A stretch of DNA of 64,000 nucleotides, from positions 1,537,001 to 1,601,000 of the forward strand of contig JAWNZC010000237.1 of NCBI GenBank assembly GCA_035771165.1, written 5' to 3'. The notes beneath the pieces are model-generated. The model was not told where the DNA came from, made no database searches, and worked only from the letters and a program-made list of their open reading frames with translations. Made by a program: the position numbers and the translations under genes. This document shows, one piece after another, positions 44,501 through 49,201 of the stretch. Every line of letters begins with the position of its first letter. Position 1 is the stretch's first letter. The DNA comes from Paragorgia papillata. Its lineage: Eukaryota > Cnidaria > Anthozoa > Scleralcyonacea > Coralliidae.

Positions 44501-47500
44501 ATGCAGGAAATGGCATATCAGAGACTCTAGATTTCAAAATTTTCCGGGGGAGTATACCCCCGTACCCCCCTACATGTTTGGCGCTACTTTGCCGCTTCCA
44601 TTGGCGTGGTCTTTGAGAGAACCCGTTGTTTGTTGTAATATTATATATTGCTACTTCAGTTATTTTAAAATAAAAAATGTGATCATTTTTCAAATACAGT
44701 TTGGGTTTTTTTCTGGGGTTTTCTTTTGGGGGGGGGGGGGGCGCCAAAGCTAATCTGGCCACCCCAGCCTGAAACTTGCCACCACGCCACTGCTTATAAG
44801 TCTGCTTAGGCATAGTCCCTTGAGGAAGTGTGCCAGCTTGCTAATGTGAGACCAGGCCAGATATATAATTTGAAGTTGGATTTTAAGCCCACTGTACATG
44901 TCCTGGCCCCTTCCATAAATATACTTGATACAACTGCATTTTAGCAGACACCAGCACCAAACACCAAGTCTGCAGCTGTACTGTAGACCCAACTTTAACA
45001 TGTGTGTGAATTCGTGAATTCTAAACAAAACGCCAAAGCATGGAAGGACATACGTTGACATGACAAGACATAGTCAATAGAGATATGATCTGGAAAGTCG
45101 ACAAACTTCAAAGCGCCTATAATGAGCTGTGTCGATTTTATGTTGAACCGTACCTTACACCGTGCACATCCTTTATTTTAGGTTGATTAATATTTAAATA
45201 GCACGCTTGAGTGATTGAACAGAAACGTTGCTATTGGATAATTCGTTCATTATACTAAAATGCAATGGGTTCAGTGACCGTGCACAAAAAAATGCAAACA
45301 AAAAGATAGCACAAAGACTTCAGCTGAGTTTCCAGACCATATTTTGAATGACTATGGTAAAAAGAATTGGTTAACTTAGCATCCTTTTTTTCCAAGAAAG
45401 TTGTTATTTTTTTGCTTGTCAAGTGTAAAGGTTTGAGTTGCTACAAACAGACTATACCCCGTATACCCAAGCGTCTTTTTGGGCGAGAGAGGTGGCAGAC
45501 AAAAAACAGACTTGGAAAAGGCAGGCCCGCACAGAGACTTTAGGTGGGCCCGGGGAAAAGTAAAGAATATTGGCCCCCTTGCAAAAATTCACACGGTTAT
45601 TTTTCTCCTCAGGCTTCTCTGCATGTTCTATAAGCACATGGAGAAACATCTGTTTAAACTCTCAGCATGTCCCTGTCTCTTGCTGTGGCAATTTAATGAA
45701 GAGTAAACACTAGCTCTGCGTGATTTAAGTTTTGTAAATCTCTCAATTTAATATAGTTATATAGATATATACAAAAGAGTAAAAACTGCTTAATTGGTCG
45801 TCATGCACGAACAGCCTCTAATAAAAAGGAGGGGAAATAAGTAATCATTTAGCAATTTTTCACTCGATTAACACATTCCTGTCGGAGGGTTTCCCCAGAT
45901 AAAATACTAAAGACCGATTCGGACAGGAAAGAGTTAAACTACATAAGGGATTTTTGATGAAAGCAAATTTTGGGTGTTATATTAATTAGGACCAAACTAG
46001 AGTGGCGAGGACTTTCGGCTGTTAAATGCACTTCCATGCAATTGGAGGTGGGCACCTTAACGTCATTGCCGCCATGTGTTTTACATCATCTGCAATTATC
46101 ATCTAATATGGCGATAATATCTTTATTATATAGAGAATAATACATGGATGTGCGGAAATATGAAATTTATTTCGAGTGTTGACCAGGATATCTCACGAGT
46201 GAGCGAAGCGAACGAGTGACATATCCTGTTCAACAAGAGAAATAAATTTCATATTTCCAAGCATCCATGTATTGTTCTGTTTATTATATAAAAAAATTGT
46301 CCTATTGCATTAAACTATAATGCTGATTCAGCGATAATCATCACATGTGCGATTATCATAAATAATCGCACATGTGAGATTATCACTTTTATTAGTGGCG
46401 GAAAAATCAATAAAACACTCTATTTTATATAATAAAGTGCTTTAACCACTGAGCTATACACTATATACTATTATATGTTTTGGTTGTGAGTATTCAACTT
46501 CTAAGTACAATCTAGTGCAATCCTATTCCTTTGTGAATATTTACTGAATAGTCGAATTAAAGTGCACATGAGACGAAAATTAAGTGCATGTGTCTTATCT
46601 GAAAGAACACTTTAAAATAACAGAGTAAAGCCCGAATCAAACGAGAACGCAAGCCATCGCAAGTTTTAGCTTGTGCTTGCTTGTGTCTCGTTTGATTCGC
46701 CAGCTTGCGATGATTTGCGGTGTAATCGCAAGTTGGCAGTCAAAATTTCTGTGGTGGTCGTCGAACTCCCCAAATTAACAAAATAAAGGTTTCATGAGTG
46801 TTTTAAACAAGTTTTAACTTTGTCACGGTACATGATATTTTCACGGGAAACTATTAAGAGAGGCTGGCTGAGATAGCGTGACTGCCAACTTGCGATGACT
46901 TGCGTTCTCGTTTGATTAGGGCTTAACAACTTTCGCAATTTTTCTTTTCCTTGCTTCGTTGTTGAGATATTTGTTGTGGTTTGCCGGATAGGTTACAGGT
47001 CCAACCCTATCTGGAGCTCAGAAATCTCAATTCTGAGTAATTGAGCTTGACGAACGTCCAACAAACGCCTGTTACATAAAGCCCTAATCAAACGAGAAGG
47101 CAAGTCATCGCAAGTTGGCAGTCACGCTATCTCAGCCAGCCCCAGCCGAAAATATTAGGTACGGTGACAAAATTAAAACTTGTTTAAAACACTCATGAAA
47201 CCTTTATTTTGTTAATTTGGTTGTCGAACGACCGCCACAGAAATTTGTGACTGCCAACTTGCGATGACTTGCGTTCTCGTTTGTTATGGCTTTAACATTC
47301 AACATTGTTGAATTAAACATGTTGAAAGCGTTTGGCCACCCCTGTTGAATGATGTTGAACGTTGTTGAATGGTGTTGAATGATGTTGAACGAAACTTTGA
47401 ACATGTTCAAATTTTCGTTCAACACGCGTTCAACATTTCTATTGTTCTCAAAATGTTGAAAGGTGTTGAACGCATTTGGCCACATTACATTCAACTTTGT

Positions 47501-48239
47501 TGAACATGCGCCATGCGGAATATTGTCGATTCCAGCTTTTGTGGTAGCCCGCGTTCAATTAATTGTCATTCATGAATGTTGAACGATGTTGAATTCATTT
47601 GGCCACTCGTGCGCTTTCAACATTATTCAACATCGTTCAACAATGTTGAATGATGTTGAATGCGATGTTGAAAGCGTTTGGCCATGCCTTAAATTTACAC
47701 CGAAACGCACCACATGCACTACATGTATACATACGTACAACTTATCAAACCTAGTAATGAATTAAGTTTTAGAATATACGGAAAGTCTTTTTCAAAATAA
47801 TTAAATATATTCTATTTTTATGATGTATATATAAAAATTTCAAAGAGAGTAAACTGCCAAAATGTTAGAAAACAAAGTATTGACGTTTCAAAGCCACAAT
47901 AAATTATTTTACTACTTTAAAAAGATTTTCATAGAAATGATTTGTTTTTATCCGAGAAATACTCTTGTCTTGAGAGAGAAACTTAAAAAAAATATTTCAA
48001 AAAGACAAAAAAACAAATATTTTTTTACGGGGAGAGCAAGAGTAGACATGCAACGCCTTTTTTGTGTATTCTTGTTAATTCAAGGTTCATTTTAGCAACT
48101 TACTGTTTTTTCCATAACTTATGAAATAGCTTCCACTGGAACTAAAAGACACTTCTTGATCTGCAGAAACACAATAGTCGCAGCAACAGAAGGCGGCTAC
48201 AAGTAGCAAAATTCGTTCTTTAATTAAAAAGGACATCAT
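29813..48239 (-). CDS. secreted PAN-EGF-fibrinogen-like protein, five exons, 396 residues
   Basis: Assembled exons (minus strand) are 48239-48104, 44196-43964, 42760-42658, 33123-33047 and 30454-29813. All junctions are GT-AG with intron phases 1, 0, 1, 0, and the sum is 397 codons including the stop. Domain order is signal peptide (about 1-26), PAN/apple (about 35-115), EGF-like (124-157), then a fibrinogen-related domain that begins with a Cys-containing lead and a VFCDA...GGWTLVARF motif and ends NLWVR. Proteins of this build are secreted or matrix lectins involved in adhesion, innate recognition or, in corals, the skeletal organic matrix; which applies here is not decidable from sequence. 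The introns total about 17 kb and are crowded with transposons. Confidence 0.85.
30519..30720 (+). repeat. dispersed repeat family A copy in intron 4
   Basis: It has the ordered words GCTTCAAAAACGA, GGTAAGTTCAATGG, TCTAAGCCGAGAAAAT and AAAGCTAAAGTTTATGTG, shared with 10500-10775 (inverted) and partly with 144-235 and 33679-33990. Confidence 0.7.
30722..31087. mobile_element. 366-bp hairpin MITE with ~150-bp arms
   Basis: AATGGGCTTGTCTCACCCCC at the left end and the complement of GGGGTGAGACAAGCCCATT at the right end open arms that pair almost throughout. They include CGTTTGAGGGCAAAA, CAATCTCGTTCCCAGAGCCC and GAGAGACTCTGGGATAATCC. Small indels distinguish the arms. The frames here are mirror artefacts. 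Confidence 0.88.
31088..31520. repeat. 107-bp tandem duplication plus GGTTGTGG-rich stretch
   Basis: A unit starting CCATTCAGGATTATCC and ending AACAAAAAAAAAGACAAGT is repeated with a 107-bp offset (31082 and 31189). Downstream is a G/T-rich repeat around GGTTGTGGTTAGGTTTAGGG, then inverted ATTCAGGATTATCCTGAAT words up to 31515. The word TTCAGGATTATCCTGAA is itself a palindrome. Confidence 0.7.
31540..32310 (-). repeat. SINE (minus strand) split by a hAT-like MITE
   Basis: On the minus strand 31665-31545 reads GAGGCTCAGTATAGCC, AGGTTACAAACTCGATCC and CTTGACGAACGTCTACCAAA, the same order as the SINE at 23950-24100. The remaining part continues at 32265-32310 beyond the MITE at 31667-32256. 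Confidence 0.65.
31667..32256. mobile_element. hAT-like MITE, 590 bp, 8-bp target duplication
   Basis: The ends are CAGTGGTGCAACTAGGC and, reverse-complemented, CAGTGGCGCAACTACTGG. The element is bracketed by an exact 8-bp repeat, GGCTAGAG, at 31659-31666 and 32257-32264. The inner blocks GGGGGTATGCTCCCCCGG and GTCTCTGAAATGGCATTTCC recur in the three other family members in this window. Confidence 0.88.
32402..33028. mobile_element. TIR element with ATCGTTTTCA ends, split by a LINE
   Basis: The left end ATCGTTTTCACTCGTGATCG then GTGGCCCCC faces CACGGCGGCCATATTGG and GTGAAAACGAT-type ends on the right. The uninterrupted version is present in reverse at 63650-63812, showing that 32443-32898 is an insertion. 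Its right end lies about 20 bp from the splice donor of fibrinogen-like gene exon 4. Confidence 0.8.
32443..32898 (+). mobile_element. 5'-truncated LINE, 3' end with (GAAT)n tail
   Basis: The frame 32477-32725 ends in a stretch typical of the C-terminus of L2/CR1-type LINE ORF2: HNYNIRSAQNYRPHACRTN, then QGRKIWNSLPQRLKD, then a short F-LLS end. A 3' UTR follows, then AAATAAAGATGAATGAATGA, the tandem tail common to such LINEs. Only the last fifth or less of the element remains. The reverse transcriptase domain is absent. Confidence 0.8.
33047..33123 (-). CDS. fibrinogen-like gene exon 4 (linker into fibrinogen-like domain)
   Basis: 77 nt: acceptor GTGTTATTTCAG at 33124 and donor GTATGT at 33046. 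With G from exon 3 it reads EYPTCQNMKEEQPSTIL through SLGGSAVK and joins VFCDA in exon 5 in phase 0. The Cys in this exon and the Cys of VFCDA are placed as the first conserved disulfide pair of fibrinogen-related domains. Confidence 0.82.
33211..33625. mobile_element. pogo/Tigger-like MITE remnant
   Basis: CAGTCGAACCTCTATTAACG then GACACCTCTATTAAGCGGAC at the left, and ATTAAGCGGACACTAG and GTGTCCGCTTAAAG at the right. Such ends are typical of pogo/Tigger-type elements of the Tc1/mariner superfamily. The interior is AT-rich and the right end is eroded. Confidence 0.6.
33679..33990 (+). repeat. dispersed repeat family A with 31-bp tandem repeat
   Basis: AAAACACGAGTAGGAGTGTT and its complement AACACTCG recur, with GGCTTCAAAAACGA linking to family A. 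Inside it TTCATTAGTATTCTTTATAT is repeated three times at a 31-bp period (33809-33890). Confidence 0.65.
34157..34587. mobile_element. TTAA-flanked palindromic MITE, 431 bp
   Basis: The ends are TTAAAGGGGATTGGCAACAA and, on the other strand, TTAAAGGGTGTTGGCAATAA. The arms pair over ~130 bp, including TTGAAAGAACTC, TGTAATAGAAGATC, ATATTTCAATTTGTTTAATA and TACAGTATTTTCACAC. Confidence 0.82.
34588..35414. other. unannotated stretch in intron 3
   Basis: No exon, array or clear inverted repeat was seen; short frames have no recognisable features. Confidence 0.5.
35415..36086. mobile_element. hAT-like MITE, 672 bp, 8-bp target duplication
   Basis: The ends are CAGGGGGCGGACTGGCCAG and, reverse-complemented, CAGGGGCGGACTGGCTACG. 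The 8-bp repeat TGTCAAAT is at 35407-35414 and 36087-36094. Near both ends are GGGCCC-rich blocks, and AATGCCATATCAGAGACC at 35943 is the inverted form of a block shared with 31667-32256. Confidence 0.88.
36241..36340. repeat. dispersed repeat family C (AACCCTTTGACT...GTAAAAT)
   Basis: AACCCTTTGACTCGTAAGCG, TTTACTCGTCAAGGGAAGAC and GGTAGTCAAGGAGTTAAAG form a small inverted unit. It recurs at 43680-43800, 43821-43930, 45850-45935, 55340-55465, 56100-56400 and 61425-61510. Confidence 0.6.
36346..37140 (-). repeat. three tandem copies of a ~280-bp tRNA-like SINE unit, last one inverted at its end
   Basis: Units start at 36352, 36633 and 36912 (offsets 281 and 279). On the minus strand each has TGGCTCAGTGGTCAGAGCAT (A box) and GTGGGTTGAATTCCTGCCG or GTGGGTTCAATTCCTGCCG (B-box-like), followed by AGGCCTGTGTAGTTGCATTT. 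Copies are over 95% alike. After the third, 37085-37135 repeats the CATGTTCTAAGGATTTTGGG block in inverse orientation, so the cluster ends in an inverted repeat. Confidence 0.8.
37230..37672. mobile_element. pogo-like MITE with CTCTCGTTATAGCGGACAC ends
   Basis: ACAGTCAACTCTCGTTATAG then CGGACAC opens the element. Repeated and inverted forms (GTCCGTAATAACGAGAG, GTGTCCGTTGTAACGAGAG, GTCCGTAATAGCGAGAG) fill both subterminal regions. A matching right-hand end, GTGTCCGCAAGGCGAGAG then TTGACTGTAG, appears only at 41349-41376, on the far side of the giant palindrome. Confidence 0.6.
37767..38250 (+). mobile_element. 5'-truncated LINE fragment inserted in the left palindrome arm
   Basis: An open stretch ending at 38162 reads LRISAHKLPVETGRYGN, then ERLCKHCDLNEIGNEQHLLM, then SCRNTKFANLR. 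This is the CxxC...H...C Cys/His motif found after the reverse transcriptase domain in many invertebrate LINEs. It ends GTTTGAATAAAGTTTTT. The right arm has the unoccupied site at the equivalent position (near 41205-41220), and TTAATA flanks both sides as a short target duplication. Confidence 0.8.
38355..39021 (+). mobile_element. 670-bp element with 70-bp ends, copy 1 (left arm)
   Basis: Both ends carry TATCAGTCTGAATATTTAGG then TTCTAAGTGTTAACCCCTAA and GAGATTTATTATAT in inverse orientation. Between them lies the frame at 38425-38775. The same element is at 40421-41098 in the right arm. Confidence 0.8.
38425..38775 (+). pseudogene. element-borne ORF of unknown function, copy 1, truncated
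   Basis: The frame is open from TIGVLKIG through FFFDIGVWWYD, then KKHIPKLPLGVPPCSQ, IAYKGGHYERDLLSRLKIP and ESFGCPKAK, and stops at 38773-38775. The right-arm copy continues past this point with a Cys/His cluster (ETCGNHEE...YHHC) and VEVEAFGRWL. Compared with that copy, a 1-nt insertion around 38765 causes the early stop. The YKGG-x-ERDLL / NLE-x-FGCPK / C-x2-H / HC layout resembles transposon-associated nuclease-like proteins I have seen in animal genomes, but I cannot name the family. Confidence 0.6.
39420..39975. repeat. palindrome spacer with two minisatellites
   Basis: 39420-39555 is purine-rich AAGATAAGAGG / AAGATAAAAGG units of about 11 bp. 39575-39745 is a GC-rich array of GGCTCGGAGCCAAGAGCC-type units of about 21 bp, each containing the palindrome GGCTCGGAGCC. 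Frames over these arrays are artefacts. The rest shows nothing recognisable. Confidence 0.75.
40421..41098 (-). mobile_element. 670-bp element with 70-bp ends, copy 2 (right arm)
   Basis: This is the reverse complement of 38355-39021, with ends TATCAGTCTGAATATTTAGG at 40421 and the inverse at 41098. It differs from copy 1 by small substitutions and by an ATAT expansion in the coding region. Confidence 0.8.
40563..40940 (-). pseudogene. element-borne ORF of unknown function, copy 2, frameshifted 5'
   Basis: The frame covers 125 residues, including IAYKGGHYERDLLSRLKIP, ESFGCPKAKN, a CGNHEE...YHHC Cys/His cluster and EVEAFGRWLSD before the stop. Its 5' part (TIGVLKIG, FFFDIGVWWYD) lies in another frame because of an extra ATAT near 40915-40925, so this copy is damaged at the front while copy 1 is damaged at the back. 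The function is unassigned. Confidence 0.6.
41472..41871. mobile_element. decayed hAT-like element with minisatellite and (CA)n
   Basis: CATGAGTGATGTAACTATAG on the left and, reverse-complemented, CAATGGCGTAACTAGG on the right. The flanks CTTGTCAC and TTCGTCAC agree at six of eight positions. Inside are three GCGACCGGCAGGGG units (41503-41548), a (CA)n run at 41553-41590 and a poly-C tract at 41828-41841. Confidence 0.55.
42142..42608. mobile_element. TTAA-flanked palindromic MITE, 467 bp
   Basis: TTAAAGTGCCTATGAAACGA and its exact complement close the element. The arms pair over about 150 bp, including TCTTATTTGAAAGAACACTT and TTGTTTGAT. It is the intact relative of the interrupted copy at 46557-46975, and it sits 50 bp from the EGF exon on the intron side. 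Confidence 0.85.
42658..42760 (-). CDS. fibrinogen-like gene exon 3: EGF-like domain
   Basis: 103 nt encode TCSVCENGGKYQ through FKCVCKKYFKGERCQ, with the acceptor CTTTTCAG at 42761 and the donor GTAAGA at 42657 (phase 0 in, phase 1 out). Only five cysteines are present: the usual third cysteine after NGG is replaced by Lys/Tyr, so one of the three disulfides of a canonical EGF cannot form. The rest of the spacing is normal. Confidence 0.8.
42834..42900. repeat. (AAACT)n microsatellite
   Basis: About twelve AAACT units, the complement of the TTTAG arrays at 4310-4545. The unit is not the TTAGGG of animal telomeres. Confidence 0.92.
42976..43516. mobile_element. hAT-like MITE, 541 bp, 8-bp target duplication
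   Basis: The ends are CAGAGTCGGACTGGCTTCG and, reverse-complemented, CAGAGTCAGACTGGCCCTA. The exact 8-bp repeat AGTACCAT is at 42968-42975 and 43517-43524. The inner GAGTCTCTGAAATAGCATTT block is shared with the relatives at 31667, 35415 and 44296. It sits in intron 2 of the fibrinogen-like gene. Confidence 0.88.
43680..43930. repeat. two copies of dispersed repeat family C
   Basis: Both 43685-43800 and 43822-43928 read CCCCTTGACTACCAAGG / CTTCCCTTGAC / TAAAATCGT-TGG-GTT / GAGTCAAAGGGTTAA. Their ends (ACCCCTTGACT and AGTCAAAGGGTT) are mutually inverted. Confidence 0.6.
43964..44196 (-). CDS. fibrinogen-like gene exon 2: PAN/apple domain
   Basis: 233 nt. With A from exon 1 it begins SALKRHVVDTSIVCSFLD and contains CGLKCVSLEPDCKSFNYV, SSCELNNVTKHC and SQYAELVTAAMDE. 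The CxxxC and later Cys spacing fits the PAN/apple fold common in cnidarian extracellular proteins. Acceptor TTATTTTGCAG at 44197, donor GTATAT at 43963; phases 1 in, 0 out. Confidence 0.82.
44296..44792. mobile_element. hAT-like MITE, 497 bp, 8-bp target duplication
   Basis: The ends are CAGTGGCGTGGTGGCAGG and, reverse-complemented, CAGTGGCGTGGTGGCAAG. The exact 8-bp repeat CTTATAAG is at 44288-44295 and 44793-44800. It contains the shared inner blocks GGAAATGGCATATCAGAGAC and TTTTCCGGGGGAGTATACCC. The near identity of the ends suggests it is the youngest member here. Confidence 0.9.
44801..46110. other. unannotated stretch in intron 1 of the fibrinogen-like gene
   Basis: Apart from short fragments, I see no coding exon or intact element. 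The fragments are TACCCAAGCGTCTTTTTGGG at 45463, related to the hairpin at 52092, and a family C fragment at 45850-45935. Confidence 0.45.
46120..46440. mobile_element. inverted-repeat element with internal hairpins
   Basis: AATACATGGATGTGCGGAAA then TATGAAATTTATTTC pairs with GAAATAAATTTCATATTTCC and CATCCATGTATT (46127-46286). A second palindrome, CACATGTGCGATTATCATAA then ATAATCGCACATGTG, lies at 46343-46376. TTTATTATATAGAG and TTTTATATAATAAA close the unit. Confidence 0.7.
46557..46975. mobile_element. TTAA-type MITE copy interrupted by a second MITE, 3' end lost
   Basis: TTAAAGTGCACATGAGACGA then AAGAACACTTTAAAATA matches the left half of 42142-42608. After the inserted element it resumes with AACTTTCGCAATTTTTC and GCTTCGTTGTTGAGATATTT, then is truncated. 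Confidence 0.75.
46629..46923. mobile_element. AAGCCCTAATCAAACGAGAA MITE, copy 1, TAA duplication
   Basis: Terminal repeats AGCCCGAATCAAACGAGAAC then GCAAG and, reverse-complemented, AGCCCTAATCAAACGAGAAC. TAA lies on each side (46626-46628, 46924-46926). The unoccupied sequence is readable in the paralogous element at 42206 (GAGTAACATC), so the duplication is 3 bp. A 3-bp TAA/TTA target suggests the PIF/Harbinger superfamily. Confidence 0.85.
46980..47076 (+). repeat. SINE body, interrupted downstream
   Basis: AGGTTACAGGTCCAACCCTA, TGGAGCTCAGAAATCT and TTGAGCTTGACGAACGTCCA match 24000-24090. The continuing tail (ACACCGAAACGCACCACATG) is found only at 47690-47760, after two further elements. 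Confidence 0.65.
47080..47292. mobile_element. AAGCCCTAATCAAACGAGAA MITE, copy 2
   Basis: Same ends as 46629-46923, but the interior (CTCATGAAACCTTTATTTTG, GACAAAATTAAAACTTG) is in the opposite orientation. It is inserted in the SINE at the GTTACAT position. Confidence 0.82.
47293..47693. repeat. TTGAA/CAACATT-rich palindromic repeat
   Basis: Words such as GTTGAATGATGTTGAACG and TTCAACATTGTT occur in both orientations. GTTGAAAGCGTTTGGCCA opens (47320) and closes (47675) the block. It is probably a transposon relic with repetitive ends. A related style is seen at 1-130. Confidence 0.55.
47694..48097. other. SINE tail, then unannotated AT-rich stretch
   Basis: 47697-47760 is the SINE tail (ACCACATGCACTACATGTAT). 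The rest, up to exon 1 of the fibrinogen-like gene, shows nothing further. Confidence 0.5.
48104..48239 (-). CDS. fibrinogen-like gene exon 1: signal peptide
   Basis: It encodes MMSFLIKERILLLVAAFCCC, then DYCVSADQEVSFSSSGSYF and ISYGKN. The hydrophobic core ILLLVAAFCCC and a small-residue VSA/D site make a secretion signal likely. The start is the ATG at 48239. Another ATG 4 nt upstream (48243) opens an out-of-frame uORF of seven codons that overlaps the start. Donor GTAAGT at 48103, phase 1. Confidence 0.8.
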
Positions 48240-48299
48240 TCATCTTGTCGGAGATGCACTTCACGACACTACGCTTTGCTTGAAGTGACGGTAAACACC

Positions 48300-49201
48300 A
48301 GTGAACCAAAACCATTAATAAGTTAATTTTATTATATGGATAAACTTGTTTTTAGGTACCTTGATTAGTTACTGAGAGGTCCCCCAAAAATGCCCTTCTG
48401 GCACTGTGGGAGGTCTTTCCACATTTGTTAATGACCTGCAAGTTTTGGCGGGAAATTTCTCAGTTGATATAAATAAAAATAAAAGGGAATTAGACATTTT
48501 TACGTTGGGAAATTTTAAACAATAATACGTTTTCGAACATTAGTGTTTCTTTTTATATAAACTACTTATTTAAAAGCGCGGAAAATGAATGTTTAACATC
48601 AATAACATGGTGCCAAACATGAAAGAACAAAAGTACAGCTGGTAATTAACCTCGTTCGCCTCGTCGGATTCACGCTGGGTTTTAATGCAATTTTTTTAGC
48701 GAGAATGGTGTTGTTGTTGGCACTTTAATGAAACTCAAAACTAATCACTGTGACTGATTTTATTCGGTCAAAACAAATTAGATAATGCAAATTATCCTAA
48801 ATAACTTAAAAAATACTGCCGACTAGTGGCAGTTTAGAGCCCTAGCTGGTATAGCTATACCGGTCATATAGGTCCTATAGCTTTTTCTATGAAGCTTTCA
48901 TTTTATAGTTAAGTTTTTCATTGTTGTTTAGCACATTGTTGTTTAGCACAATTTGAACATAAATATAATGCTTTATAGTCAGTAAATTAGATATATGCAA
49001 ATTAACTTAAAAAACTTTAAAAATATTTTAACTACAGTTTAAGCCCCTAGCCTAAATAACTAGCCTAAAATCTCAAATTATAATTGTTCTGCGTATACAA
49101 TTTGAAAATCAATAAATATAATTTGAAAATAAATCTAAATATCTCAAAAATATTTTAAATGCGTTTACAATTTGAACATAAATATAACGCTTTAGTTAGT
49201 C
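48300..49201. other. AT-rich intergenic region between two minus-strand genes
   Basis: It should hold the promoter of the fibrinogen-like gene and the 3' UTR of the TMEM151-like gene. A segment beginning CAATTTGAACATAAATATAA is duplicated (48949-48985 and 49158-49198), the second copy touching the stop codon. GTTGTTTAGCACATT is also tandemly repeated. No clear AATAAA was found on the minus strand near 49200. Confidence 0.45.
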
